Assembly: GCF_019393635.1 (NCBI RefSeq)
Contig: NC_057862.1
Location: 244,390,941-244,454,940, forward strand
Length of the DNA: 64,000 nt
Origin: Dromiciops gliroides
Lineage: Eukaryota > Chordata > Mammalia > Microbiotheria > Microbiotheriidae
Direction: 5' to 3'
The position numbers and the translations under genes are program-made. Under the pieces are notes generated by a model. It was not told the origin of the DNA. It saw only the letters and a program-made list of their open reading frames with translations, and ran no database searches. Positions 21,168 to 32,661 of the stretch are shown piece by piece (within the stretch, counting starts at the first letter, position 1; each line of letters starts with the position of its first letter).

Positions 21168-22012
21168 AAAAAATGATAAACATTTTTATTTAAAGTTTTG
21201 AGTTCCAAATTCTATCCCTCCCTCCGTCCCCTCCCTGCTCCCTGAGGTGGCAAGCAATCAGATTATAGGTTATACATGTGTGATTATTTAAAACATTACC
21301 AAATTAATCATTTCATATAAGAAAACTTTAATAAAAGAAAAAAATGAAAGAAAGTGAAAATAGCATGCTTCAGTCTGTGTTCAATCAATATCAGTTCTTT
21401 CTCTGGGGATGGATAACATGCTTCATCATTAGTACTTTGGGATTGTCTTGGATCATTATATTGCTGAGAATAGTTAAGTCATTCACAGTTCTTCATCAAA
21501 CAATATTACTGTCACTGTATACAACATTCCCCAGGTTCTGCTCCCTTCACTATAAATCAGTTCATACAAGTCTTTCCAGACCTTTCTGAAATCATCCTGC
21601 TTGTTATTTCTTATAGCATAATAATATTCCATCACCATCATATATCACAGCTTGTTTAGGCATTCCCCAGTTGATGGGCATTCCTTTGATTTCTAATTCT
21701 TAACCACCACAAAAAGAGCTGCTATAAATATTTTTGTACAAATAGTTTTTTTTCTTTTTGGGGATGTCTTTGGGATATAAACCTACCAGTGATATTGCTG
21801 GATCAAAAGGTATGCATAGGGGGAAGCTAGATGGCACAGTGGTTAAGCACCGGCCCTGGATTCAGGAGTACCTGAGTTCAAATCCGGCCTCAGACACTTG
21901 ACACTTACTAGCTGTGTGACCCTGGGCAAGTCACTTTACCCCCGTTGCCTGCAAAAAAAAAAATTAAAAAGGTATGCATAGTTTTATAGCCCTTTGGGCA
22001 TAGCCCAAGTAA
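21168..22012 (-). repeat. LINE-1 3' end, split by a SINE
   Basis: Reverse L1 tail ('gagttccaaattctatccct'), 3' UTR and about 500 bases of ORF2 C-terminus, ending after 'catagttttatagccctttg'. 5'-truncated. Frame 21344-21589 is an antisense shadow. Confidence 0.85.
21820..21966 (+). repeat. CORE-SINE, short form, nested in L1, perfect TSD
   Basis: Complete copy with A-tail. The 15-bp TSD aaaaggtatgcatag is perfect at 21805-21819 and 21967-21981. Confidence 0.97.
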
Positions 22013-22190
22013 TTTTTGAAGACTAATAAGTTGTGAATCATCTGCATTGGTGGGTAAATACCTGCACAATGCTGTCAGATGCCTGGATAAAAAAAGTGTT
22101 GTTTTATTAAAGGGAAATGCGTCAGTATGAAAGAAATTTGTTAAGACTCCATAAAGTTTTGTGAGGATTTTTTATGTTACCCAGGCCTTA
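22013..22190. other. Unassigned sequence
   Basis: Nothing recognised between the L1 end and the repeat-free block that follows. Confidence 0.45.
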
Positions 22191-22625
22191 TTTATCATCC
22201 TAAATTTGTCCTGTAATTAAAAGCCCTGCTATAAATAAGTAAAGAATGATCTCATTGAAAGGAAGAACGAGAGAGTGGAAGGAAAAAAAAATGGAACATC
22301 AGACATCAAAAGGCCCAAAGAGATTATTTGTATAAAAAGCATCAGATAATGAGAATTGACACAATTACTTTCCAGGGCTAGATGGTGTGGCATCACCCAG
22401 GGAATTTTCTGTCTGATTAAAAATAATTATTACTGGCATTAAATCCAGTTGGAATTAGACAGCACAATTTATCTTTTATTTCATGCTGCTAACATATGCT
22501 GACTTTCTTGAGCTGAAAGATTCTCTTTCATTCTGATAAATAATACTTTGTAAATATTTTGAGATGAATTTCCTGGATCACTGAACAATGCTAACCATGA
22601 ACATAAGTGAATGAACATGCTATCT
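22191..22625. other. Repeat-free block, candidate conserved non-coding element
   Basis: It is free of interspersed repeats. Homeobox-like TAAT cores cluster at 22370-22460 ('aaaaataattattactggca' and 'gtctgattaaaaataattat') next to a CpG-free, mixed-sequence surround. The texture resembles developmental enhancers conserved across mammals. No coding frame is present. Inference only. Confidence 0.35.
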
Positions 22626-23080
22626 TTGTTCTTTATGCTTGAAGTGTAGGACCTGGGAGGCCTTGACATATTGGATCTGTCATCCTCATGAGGCCCACAT
22701 CATTCATAACAGCAATTGGAAGTCACTGAGCTTACCCATGTTAGCAGAGCTCTTCAGAGTCACATGGATACCCCCGGGTTACACGTTTCATTGTCTGGTG
22801 AATACTATGTATGTAAATGGACAGCTTGCCAAATGAGCACCCTATGAATCTGAGTTTTCTTAGCACATTGGAAAGACCTTATATACCTACCTTTTCCTGT
22901 TACTTTCTAGTGGGAAAAATAAATATCTTGGTTCTCTTATCAGTCTGAGTTAGGAACATGAAAAGTAATCTTTTGGAATTCACCATTTTTTTTTACTGCT
23001 TTTTCTCTACTCAGTGTAAATCATTAGGTAGTGATCTCTCAGACCAACTAGACTATTTTGGAACTGGAATTAGGATTAGG
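22626..23080. other. Unassigned sequence
   Basis: No gene or repeat recognised. Frame 22639-22836 has no domain. Confidence 0.45.
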
Positions 23081-23128
23081 CCATAGCATCATAGATTTAG
23101 TGCTGGAAGGCATTACTAGTTTAAAGAT

Positions 23129-23499
23129 TGTTAAGGGCTAAAATTCTAGCTAAACTGTCTAAAATATCGAATGAGTGGTCACCAATAAATTATAAGCTTT
23201 AGCAAGAGTTAGACTTTTAAGCATTTATTAAGGAGAACAAGAATTTGGTAAAGAGAGAGAGAGGCCTAGATTCATCTATCTATTAAAGGGAGAGCACATT
23301 TCTAGCTCCACTCTCCGCCAGAGTCCCCAGGAAAAGCCCCAGTCAAAGCGCCAGGCTCCCCCCTTCTTCCTCCCACAAGCAAACATCACTTCCTGACGCC
23401 AAAGAAAAGACTCCTGGTCTTGCCCTCAAAGACCTTCACTTTATGGCAGAACTTTCCTATAGTAAGTCTCCAGTAGGTGGCGTCATTCCAATCATTACA
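23129..23499 (-). mobile_element. Retroviral solo LTR fossil, family A
   Basis: On the minus strand it runs from 'tgtaatgattggaatgacgc' to 'gaattttagcccttaaca', 371 bases, with 'ttaataaatgctt' as polyadenylation signal. Copies of the same family lie at 34796 (plus), 36830 (minus) and 40529 (minus). The flanking 4-mers differ (agat/gtat), so one flank has probably been lost. Confidence 0.8.
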
Positions 23500-23636
23500 G
23501 TATCCTGCACAGACAGGAGAAGAGGTAAATTTTGGAGGCCTTCATGGGTTCATTTTCCCACTGGATCCTCCCCCACTACCCCAGCCAACCCCTCAACCAC
23601 ACCCTTAGCCTTCCAACTCTCACAGAAACTGGTGGA
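23500..23636 (-). pseudogene. KRT18: KRT18 fragment, head and start of coil 1A
   Basis: On the minus strand I read G-x-x-G-x-x-GRIQWENEPMKASKIYLFSCLCRI, to be compared with KRT18 GGIQNEKETMQSLNDRLASYLDRV. It aligns with 20530-20648 of the larger KRT18 relic. It stops at the LTR edge and, on the other side, at the same base position of KRT18 as the larger relic. It is either a second retrocopy or a duplicate of part of the first. Confidence 0.7.
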
Positions 23637-23989
23637 CCATCTGGTTAAACTCCCCTTTCTCCATTTTACAGATGGGGAAGCTGAGACCCAGAGAAGTTTT
23701 GACCCAAGAAGAACTTGACCAAGGTTTTAAAAACATCATGTAAGTAATAAGTAGCAGAGTTAGGATTTGAACTCAGGTCCTCTGGCTCCAAATTCAGGGC
23801 TCTCTGTGCTGTGTTGCACTGTATCTATATAAGACTGTTCTAATAAAAACCATGACTTTCAGCTGACCACAAATGCCGGTAACTGCTAGGTTCCAGTTTA
23901 CTTTAGATATAAAAAAACCCAAATTTGTAACAGCCTAGAAGCACTGATTTGTTTTTTACAGTCACAGAGAAGGGTACTAAGCTGCACAG

Positions 23990-24215
23990 ACAGGAGGAAG
24001 CAGTGTAACATAGTAAATAGGGATCTGTCCTGGAATTCAGGAATACCTGGGTTCAAATATCTCCTTTGACACATGCTGGCTGCATGACCCTGAGCAGGCT
24101 GACTAATCTCTCAATGCTTTCTATAACTATAAATTATAGAGAAGGTATTGACCTGTGTTGGTAATGGAAGACCCTCGCTGGGAACTCCCTCCATCAGTGA
24201 CATCATAGATCTAAC
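23990..24215 (+). repeat. CORE-SINE of the second type, nearly full length
   Basis: 'cagtgtaacatagtaaatag', core 'gcatgaccctgagcaggctg', and 3' unit 'ataaattatagagaaggtat', 'ggaagaccctcgctgggaac'. This is the best copy of this type in the window. Confidence 0.75.
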
Positions 24216-24224
24216 CCCTATTCC

Positions 24225-24392
<168 letters not shown>

Positions 24393-24403
24393 ATAGTACA
24401 ATA

Positions 24404-24509
24404 AGGGGCAATAAGGGTTAAATGACTTGCCCAGAGTCACACAGCTAGTAAGTGTCAAGTGTCTGAAGTTGGATTTGAACTCAGGTCCTCCTGAATCCAG
24501 GGCTGCCCC
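24404..24509 (-). repeat. CORE-SINE, short form, partial
   Basis: 'ggggcaataagggttaaatg' to 'gaatccagggctgcccc'. About 30 bases of the head are deleted. Confidence 0.9.
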
Positions 24510-24511
24510 GA

Positions 24512-24712
24512 TACAAAGTTTTTTGCATATATTTTCATGTTTAACAACAACTCTGTGAGGTAGTTGCTAAGTTATGATGATGATGATGCCTATTTTATCT
24601 ATGATGAAACAATGGTCACATACTAAGTATCAAAGGTAGTACTTGAACTCACCAATGTCCTGATTCCCAGTCCAGTCCTTTTCTTACTCTATCATGTTTC
24701 CTCCCTCAAAGG
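24512..24712 (-). repeat. MIR, reverse copy
   Basis: 'caacaactctgtgaggtagt', 'tatgatgaaacaatggtcac' and 'actctatcatgtttcc' follow MIR order in reverse. Confidence 0.75.
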
Positions 24713-25935
24713 GAGCAGGTGCACTAGCTGGACCAAATAAATATTCCTTCTTTCCAATTGACTATAACATCACCTGACCATCTCCTGTCCATAATATAAC
24801 TGCTTTTGTGATGTTCCAAGTTAAGGGAAAGAAGTATTTCTGTGATTCCTTTCATTTCCTTATTTTTTTCTGTGTTCTCTAGAGTCTAGCACAATGACTT
24901 GCACATAGCAACTTGGTAAATGTGTGTTGGATTAAATTGAATAGACTTCCTTGACAGGGCTTGGCATCCTCATCTCATAGGTCTATGCTCTCCATCTTGA
25001 AGTCTGTGGTTTCAAACTGAGTCTCTGTAAGGAAGCAATGCAAACATCTTAGTGAGGAAGCAATGCAAACATCTTAGCTTTCTAACTTGTTCCTACATGC
25101 TCATTATCAAAATTATTCATCCATTTAGAAAATCTATCTCTAAATATTTACCAAGTGCAATTTATCAGAATGAAAATATTTTCCCATTCAACAAGATCAG
25201 TGTCTGGTAGCAGTGGGATATTAGAGATGAACTGTGCAGAAAATGTCAGTCTCATTAGCAATAAAGAATGAGAGAAGAAAAATCAGGGGAAGTCTAAGAC
25301 ATGGGAACAAAACTGATTTTTTACCAAGAATGCTCAACAAAGACTCCTCCTGTTCCCTTCTTCTTGTTCCCCTGAGGCTCAGGACCCTGTTCAGACCAGA
25401 AATTCAAATAATGAGCTGGAGGGGCCAGACCATTAGCTAGTTTGGGAGAAAGAAAAAGAGAGCTGGAGAAAAGAATGAATGTGCACATCTTTTCTCCCAA
25501 GAGCAAACCCATGGGCTAAATTAAATGCTGGGACTTTTCCAAAAGACCCCCAAATTGCCCATATCCTTAAAATAGCACCACTGTATCCCTTGTCACTAAT
25601 CAAAAGAAAAATACTTTACATAACAAAACCTGCATTTTATTATTCATGCCACCAGGCAAGACAGGGTACTACTCTGGCCAGGGATAGTATGGGCTGTGGT
25701 GAAAAGTGACAGTTTAGAAAAGTGCAGGTTCAGTTTTGGGGGTTTTTTCTTTTCCAAACTACAGTGATCAGAGAAAACTTGTTAAGGACAAACAGAAAAA
25801 ATATGTTTGTCATTTGTAGTTTTGCTCCAAGGGTTGTGCAGGTAATTTCTTAAAGAGTTAGAGAATTTTGGGGTTTTCTGCAGTATGTGTCTATGTGTAA
25901 GGTAAAGACTGATTGGAAAAAAACACACAACACAT
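24713..25935. other. Mostly unassigned sequence
   Basis: An L2-like 3' end ('agcacaatgacttgcacata') sits at about 24885-24940. A 25-bp tandem duplication (ggaagcaatgcaaacatctt) is at 25031-25080. The frames at 25234-25440, 25321-25512 and 25479-25709 have no recognisable domains. Confidence 0.4.
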
Positions 25936-25964
25936 TAATTCTTTTTAAAAACAACAATTTTTAA

Positions 25965-26153
25965 CCATTTTTCTGTGTCATGGACCCCTTTTATAGTCTG
26001 GTATAGCTTATGGACTGCTTAGAATGTTTTTAAATGCATTAAAATACAATATGTAGGATTACAAAGGAAGTCAATTTTATTGAGATACAGTTATCAAAAT
26101 ATTAAGTTCCAAATTCATACCCATCTGAAATATTTCTATGGACACTCCTGATT
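25965..26153 (+). repeat. Ancient mammalian repeat, family not named
   Basis: 'tcatggaccccttttatagt', 'aggattacaaaggaagtcaa' and 'gagatacagttatcaaaata' in this order are familiar from an old interspersed repeat found also in placental mammals, probably a DNA-transposon relic. Confidence 0.5.
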
Positions 26154-26169
26154 AAGAACCCCTCTTCTA

Positions 26170-26300
26170 GGGGCAGCTGGATGGCGCAGTGGTTAAAGCG
26201 CCGGCCCTGGATTCAGGAGTACCTGAGTTCAAATCCGGCCTCAGACACTTGACACTTGCTAGCTGTGTGACCCTGGGCAAGTCACTTAACCCCCATTGCC

Positions 26301-26332
<32 letters not shown>

Positions 26333-26339
26333 GAAAAAA
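26170..26339 (+). repeat. CORE-SINE, short form, perfect 16-bp TSD
   Basis: Complete, with a long A-rich tail. The TSD aagaacccctcttcta is perfect at 26154-26169 and 26340-26355. Among the youngest SINEs here, and inserted into the old repeat at 25965. Confidence 0.97.
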
Positions 26340-26355
26340 AAGAACCCCTCTTCTA

Positions 26356-26785
26356 AAGGCAGCAACACTATAACCTCCAGAAGTACAGAATGAGATATTC
26401 CTTCTGTTCTCTTCCCAAATTTTGGGTCACCAGTTTAGACACTTAAAAAATATTATTGGAATCCATTGTGGGGATTTTTAGTTTTTAATCCCTTTTAGGA
26501 CTTCACAAAGGAATTAGTCAATGCTAAAAGCAATATGTCCATTCATTTGACATGTTTATGGGAGAGCCCCAAAAGACAACCATATGGCTTAACAAGGAAC
26601 ACCAGAGGAAATCTGGAGGAAAGGACAAGGGAGGGATCTATGACTCTTTAAGCTAGGACCAGGACTAATACCTCTAAACTAAGGCAGCCCATCAACTCAC
26701 TCACAGCAGGATTAGTACTAACATTAACAAATTAGATCAGTCAACCATCCTTCTCACATTGATACAAAATCTAACAACTCACATT
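26356..26785. other. Unassigned sequence
   Basis: No gene or repeat recognised. Confidence 0.45.
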
Positions 26786-26786
26786 A

Positions 26787-28733
26787 TGGGGTGTAGCCAA
26801 GACAGCTGAATAGAGACAGTAAACCAGCCAAACTCTCTCAAGATTCTCTTCCTAACAATTTTAAAATAATACATCAAATCAAATTCTGGAGTAACAGTCA
26901 AGAAAAAGTTGGGGTGAGGCATTTTTGAGCCCAAGACAACTTAGAAGGTCAGCAGGAGAGGTCTGTGGTACTTGGTGGGAATGGGGGGTGTCAGCCTGGA
27001 GTACATAAAGTGGCAAAACCAGCTATAGACCTAGGAAGTAAATGCAACAGCAATAGCAACAGCTTTGGGATCTCTCAGCCCAGAAACAGTAAGAAGATTG
27101 GAAAATTAGTCAGTAAGAGATTACTAGAGATCCTGGACTGACACAGGGTGCAGGACCAGGTCCTGTTTGGCAACTTCATTGTCCATATACATTTCTGGGT
27201 CACAGTTCTAGGGCAGAGAGGAGTACTTGTAGTTAGTCACAAGGGAGTAGGGGCCTTTCCTGACTAAAGACTGGAACACAGATCAGGAGATCAGTGGCCA
27301 TACCTCTCCCAGTATCGCACCAACTTGGAAGCATTGAAACCTTGCAGACCCATAGAATTAGCTCTGAGAAGAGTGGCATGAAAAAGCCTGAACCTTAGGA
27401 TAGTGCTTCTTAATTGCCAGGGAAGCAGAGTCCAACTTTAACATAAAGTTCAAAGTCAAGAAATAGATTTAAAAAATGAGCAAACAATAACAAAAAGAAC
27501 CTGTGTATAAAAATCTACTGTGGTGGCAAGGAAGATCAAGACACAAACTCAGGAGACAACAGTGGGAAAAAAGCTACAAGCAAAGCCTCAAAGGAACAAT
27601 GCAAATTGGACACAAAACTAACAAGAATTCCTGGAAGAATTAAAGAAAGAGATAAGAGTGGTAGAGGAAAAATTAGGAAAAGAAATGAGAGTGATGCAAG
27701 GAAATTATGAAAAAAGAATAAATAGTTTGGCAAAACAGGAACAAAAAAATCACTGAAGAAAAGAATTTCTTAAAAAGAAGAACTGGCCAAGTAGAAAAAG
27801 CTCACTGAAGAAGATAATTACTTAAAAATTAAAATTGGGAAAGTGGAAGCTAATGACTCCATGAAACAATAAAATAGTCAAAAGTCAACAAAAAATTCAA
27901 GATTGAGAAGAGATAATTTAAATATTATTAGACTATATAAAACCCAAGATAAAAAAGAGCCTTGACATATTTCAATAAATTATAAAAGAAAACTATTTTG
28001 ATATCTTACATCCAGAGGGTAAAATAGAAATTGAAAAATAACCTACCAATAACCTCCTGAAAGAGAACCCAAAATGAAAACTCCCAGGAATATAGCCAAA
28101 TTCCATAGTTTCCAGGTCAAGGAAAAAATATTGCAAGCAACCAGAAAGAAATTATTCAAATATCATGGAGTTACAGTCAAGATCACACAAGATTTAGTGG
28201 CTTCCACATTAAAAGAGAAAGAATTTAGGAACTAGGATTACAACCAAGAATAACCTACAAAGCAAAACTGAACATAATCCTTTGGGGAAATTTGGATATT
28301 TAAAGAAATAAAGGACTTTCAAGCATTCCTGATGAAAGACCAGAGTTGAATAGAAAGTTTTATATTTAAATACAAGACTCAAGAGAAGCATAAAAAGGTA
28401 AACATGAAAGAGAAATCATAAGGGACTTAATAAATTTAAACTGTTTATGTTCCCATTTGAAAAGGTACATGTAACTCCTAAGAATTTTGTCATTATTTGA
28501 AAGAGTCTACATAGAGGGCATGAGCGTGAGTCAATTATGTTGAGATGATCTCAGAAAAGGTAAAAAGGCAAAGAGGGATACACTGGGAAAAGGGGGAAGG
28601 GAGAAGAAGAAATTATCTCACATAAAAGAGGCATGCAAAGAAAAGCTATGTTAGTGGAGACAAAAATAGAAGGTGGGGATGGTGGGCAACACTTGAACCT
28701 TATTCTCATCAGAATTGGTTCAAAGAGGGAAGA

Positions 28734-28775
<42 letters not shown>

Positions 28776-29640
28776 GCATGCACGCATGCACACACACTCA
28801 GTTGAATATAGATATCTATCTTACCCAACAGGGAAGTAGGAGGAGAAGGGGATAAGAAAAGGAGTGATAGAAGACAGAGGGCTGATTAACTGAGTCAGTG
28901 GTCAGAAGCAAAACAGACTTTTAAGGAGGGATAAGGTAAAAAGAAGGAAGGATAAACAGAGGAAAATAGGGTGGAGGGAAATACATAGTTAGTAATCATA
29001 GATCTTAAAGTGAATGGGATGAACTCACCCATAAAACAGAAGTCTAAAAGGCTATAAAACTGGGAATACCCTTTGACCCACCAATACTACTACTAGGTCT
29101 ATATATCACAAAGAGATCAAAGAAAAAGGAAAAGGGCTTAAATGTACAAAATATTTATAGTAGCTCCTTTTGTGGAATGGCTGAACAAGTTGTGGCATAT
29201 CATTGTGATAAAATACTATTGTTTCAGACAAGGTTTCAGAAAAACCTAGGAAAACCTATATGAATTGATGCACAGTGAAGTGAGCAGAACCAAAAGATAA
29301 TTGTACACAGTAACAGCAATATTATAGCGATGATCTATTGTGAAAAACTTAGCTATTTTGAGCAATACAGTGATACAAGGAAATTCAGAAGGATTCATGA
29401 TGGAAAATGCTATCCATTTCTGAGTGCAAATTGAAGTGGAAATTTTTCACTTTTAAAATTTTTCTTGCATTATTTTGTGCCATAGCTAATATAGAAATAT
29501 GTCTTGCATGATTTCACATACATAATTGATATCATGTTGTTTGCCTTCTCAATGATTAGGGATCAGGATAGAAGGAGAGAACTTGGAACTCAAAATTTTA
29601 AAAAGAATGTTAAAAATCAATAAATAATACTTATTTTTAA
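26787..29640 (+). repeat. L1-related element with ORF1-like part but no RT (HAL1-like)
   Basis: The left end 'ggggtgtagccaagacagct' resembles an L1 5' start (ggggagccaagatgg style). Around 27600-27750 one frame reads EFLEELKKEIRVVEEKLGKEMRV, a charged heptad-like stretch as in L1 ORF1 coiled coils. The following part (28080-28700) holds no reverse-transcriptase motif. After the CA microsatellite (28736-28798) the sequence passes at about 29045 straight into the ORF2 C-terminal tail ('ggaatggctgaacaagttgt') and the 3' UTR, ending near 29640 with 'aataaataatactta'. So ORF1-like and 3'-end parts are joined without the body of ORF2. Many stops are present. Known half-L1 (HAL1) elements have this layout; the assignment is inference. 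Confidence 0.55.
28736..28798. repeat. (CA)n microsatellite
   Basis: Pure CA from 28736 to about 28770, then CG-interrupted (cgcacgcatgcacgcatgca) to 28798. It lies within the HAL1-like element. Confidence 0.97.
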
Positions 29641-29751
29641 AAATATGACAATGCCACACTAGGACTGAGAGGGGGCAGATAAGGGATAACTAGGGAGCCT
29701 TGGACACAATGGTCTGCCATAGCATGTAGATGGGAGTTCATGATGGCCTAG

Positions 29752-30200
29752 AGCAGTGGTTCTCAAATTTTTTGACCTCTTTTGCCTTCTCAAAATTATT
29801 GAGGACCTTTTGTTTATATGGGTTACATCTATGAGTATTTATAATATTAGAAATTAAAATAGATATAATTTAAAAACAATCCTTAATTCATTTGAAAATA
29901 ACAGACTATTGCATAAAAATTATATTTAATCAAAATAATCATATTTTTCAAAACAAAAAATTAATGAGAAGAGTGGCATTCTTTTATGTTTTTGAAGATC
30001 TCTTTAATGTTTTGCTTAATTGAAGGTAACTGTATTCTCATCTCTGTTTCTGCATTCAATCTGCTGTGATGTTTTATTGAAGTATATGAAAAAAAGCATG
30101 TCTCATAGATAGTAGGAAAAAGGAGGAATATTTTTATAGGCCAATAATGCAGATTCCCTGAAAGAATCTTGGGGATTCCCAGAGGTTCACAGACCACACT
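29752..30200 (+). mobile_element. hAT-type DNA transposon fossil
   Basis: The left end 'cagtggttctcaaatttttt' and right end 'cagaccacactttaaaaatt' are the degraded terminal inverted repeats of a hAT/Charlie-like non-autonomous element. Internal blocks such as 'attattgaggaccttttgtt' and 'tgagaagagtggcattcttt' and 'tctgcattcaatctgctgtg' are familiar from a placental-mammal copy. It therefore predates the marsupial-placental split. Confidence 0.7.
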
Positions 30201-30207
30201 TTAAAAA

Positions 30208-31515
30208 TTGGCAGTCGGATTAGGAGAAGAAGGAATAGTTTACCTCTAAGATCTTTGGAAAGGAGAACAGTTTATAACCAAACAAGAGATGGAGAATAGT
30301 ATGAAATGCAAAATGGATGATTTTGATTACATTAAATTAAAAAGGTTTTGTACAAACAGAAGCAATGCACCCAAAATTAGATGGGAGACAGAAAACTGGG
30401 AAACAATTTTTATAGCCAGTACTTCTGATAAAGGCCTCATTTCTAAAATACATTGAGAACTAAATCAAATTTATAAGACTCCAAGTCATTCCCCAATTGA
30501 GAAATGGTCCATGGATATGAACAGACAGTTTTCTGATGAAGAAATCAAAGCTATCTATTGCCATATGAAAAAATGCTCTAAATCACTACTGATTAGAGAG
30601 ATGCAAATTAAAACAACTCTGAGGTACCACCTGACACCTATTAGATTGGCTAATATTACCAAAAAAGGAAAATAATAAATGTTGGAGAAGCTGTGGAAAA
30701 ATTGGAACACTAATGCATTGTTGGTGGAGCTGTGAACTGATCCAACCATTCTGGAGACCAATTTGGAACTATGCCCAAAGGGCTATAAAGCTGTGCATAC
30801 CCTTTGACCCAGCAATACCTCTATTCGGTCTTTTCCCCAAAGAGATCATAAAAAAGGGAAAAGGACCCACATGTACAAAAATATTTATAGCTGCTCTTTA
30901 TGTGGTGGCAAGGAATTGGAAATTGAGGGGTTGCCCATCAATTGGGGAATGGCTGAACAAGTTGTGGTATATGAATGTAAATGGAATACTATTGTGCTGT
31001 AAGAAATGATGAACAGGTGGATTTCAGAGAAACCTGGAAGGACTTGCAGGAACTGATGATAAGTGAAATGAGCAGAACCAGGAGAACATTGTACACAGTA
31101 TCAACAACATTGTGTGTTGATCAACTGTGATAGACTTGATTCTTCTCAGCAATATGATGTCCCAAGATAATTCCAAAGGACTCATCATGGAAAATGCTCT
31201 CCAAATCCAGAAAAAAAAAAAAAAACCAAACTGTTGAATCCGGATGCAGATCGAACCATACTATTTCTATTGTTTTTGTTGTTGTTTTTCTTTTTTGAGG
31301 TTTTTCCTTTTTGCTCTGATTCTTCTCTCATTACATGACTAATGCAGAAATATGTTTAATGTGATTGTACATATATAACCTATATCAGATTACTTGCTGT
31401 ATTGGGGAGGGGGGAGGGAGGGGAGAGAGGGAGAAAAATTTGAAACAAGAAATCTTATAAAAACAAATGTTGAAAATTATCTCTACATGTAACTGGAAAA
31501 AAAATAAAATGTTTA
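30208..31515 (+). repeat. LINE-1, 5'-truncated, 1.3 kb
   Basis: It matches the L1 at 57811-60494 from 'attaggagaagaaggaatag' onward. The ORF2 C-terminus is readable: PIEKWSMDMNRQFSDEEIKAI, then the Cys/His knuckle (GTLMHCWWSCELIQPFW) and EWLNKLWYMNVN, in several frames. The 3' UTR with G-rich tract (31405-31430) and A-rich tail follow. It abuts the hAT fossil on the left and a SINE on the right. Confidence 0.9.
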
Positions 31516-31537
31516 TATGGGGGAAAAAATCACTGGT

Positions 31538-31703
31538 CAGGGGCAGCTAGGTGGTGCAGTGGATAAAGTACTGGCCCTGGATTCAGGAGGACCTGAGTTA
31601 TCAAAGCCAATCTCAAACACTTGACACTCACTAGCTGGGTGACCTTGGACAAGTCACTTAATCCTCATTGCCCTGCAAAACAAAACAAAACAAAACAAAA
31701 CAA
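31538..31703 (+). repeat. CORE-SINE, short form, at the L1 tail
   Basis: Complete, with an (AAAAC)n tail. It starts within 25 bases of the end of the L1 at 30208, probably inserted in its A-rich tail. Confidence 0.93.
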
Positions 31704-31709
31704 GAATAC

Positions 31710-32486
31710 TGGTCTAGATCATCTAGGTCCAATACTTCATGGCAACTCAGGCAGCTCCAGGGTCAAATTAACACCTGAATCAACCCTCAGGATCATAGGC
31801 ATTGTAGGATCAGAGATGCTCAACCTTTTTTTTTTTTTAATGTTTTGATAGAAGGGGAAGGCTCTGGATGAGGAAGATCAGATTGGTTTCCTACTCCTGA
31901 GGTCACAGCAGGAAGATAACCTATCAGCTAAGAAACTAGCTGTTTCTACCCCCAGATTATTCCAAATATAGAAGATTACAGACATAGGAGTAGAAGAGAG
32001 AGGGTAGCAGACAGAAAGAGGAGTCGTGACTTAAGGAATAGATAATCTGGTGCACAATGAAAACCTAAGACAGAAAAACCCAGAAAAGCACCTGAGTAGA
32101 TGTGAAGGGGCTTCTGCTAGGGGATGAGCAGCACATCTGGTGGGATAAATAGCCCGTCCTGCTCTTATCCTAGGCCTTGCTCTTAAAAGGAGAATCTAAA
32201 ACTTAAACTACATGGAAACAGAGTGGCCATAAACTGTGTTACTCTGGTAGAGATCTGCTCATTCCCTTCCCACCACATCCATCTGCAGAGAATATGCTTC
32301 TCATTTGGAGCTTTGATGCATCGTGAGGAACCTCACCTTGTACATAGATTTAAGGAGCTCCAAACAAAAAATGGGGTAGGGGGTGGGGGATGGGAGGATG
32401 TTGAGCACTGAGTCACCGTGATAAATCCCTTCCAGGGCACTTAGTGACAGTTTTCCCTCATGAGCCTTGAGGTAGCTACAGCTCCA
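31710..32486. other. Unassigned sequence
   Basis: No gene or repeat recognised. Frame 32223-32411 has no domain. Confidence 0.45.
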
Positions 32487-32499
32487 CGAGGAGAATAGA

Positions 32500-32648
32500 T
32501 TTTTTTTTTTTTAGTGAGGCAATTGGGGTTAAGTGACTTGCCCAGGGTCACACAGCTAGTAAGTGTTAAGTGTCTGAGGCTGGATTTGAACTCAGGTCCT
32601 CCTGACTCCAGGGCTGGTGCTCTATCCACTGTGCCACCTAGCTGCCCC
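32500..32648 (-). repeat. CORE-SINE, short form, with TSD
   Basis: Complete reverse copy. TSD cgaggagaataga at 32487-32499 and 32649-32661, perfect. Confidence 0.95.
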
Positions 32649-32661
32649 CGAGGAGAATAGA

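Larger units (their letters stand above)
23085..23822 (-). repeat. MIR-like element, split by an LTR plus a KRT18 fragment
   Basis: 'catagatttagtgctggaag' (23090-23109) and 'ctccattttacagatgggga' to 'ggctccaaattcagggctct' (23660-23810) are two parts of one element. About 510 foreign bases separate them. 'ctagtttaaa' on the left and 'ctggttaaac' on the right may be a diverged TSD. Confidence 0.7.
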
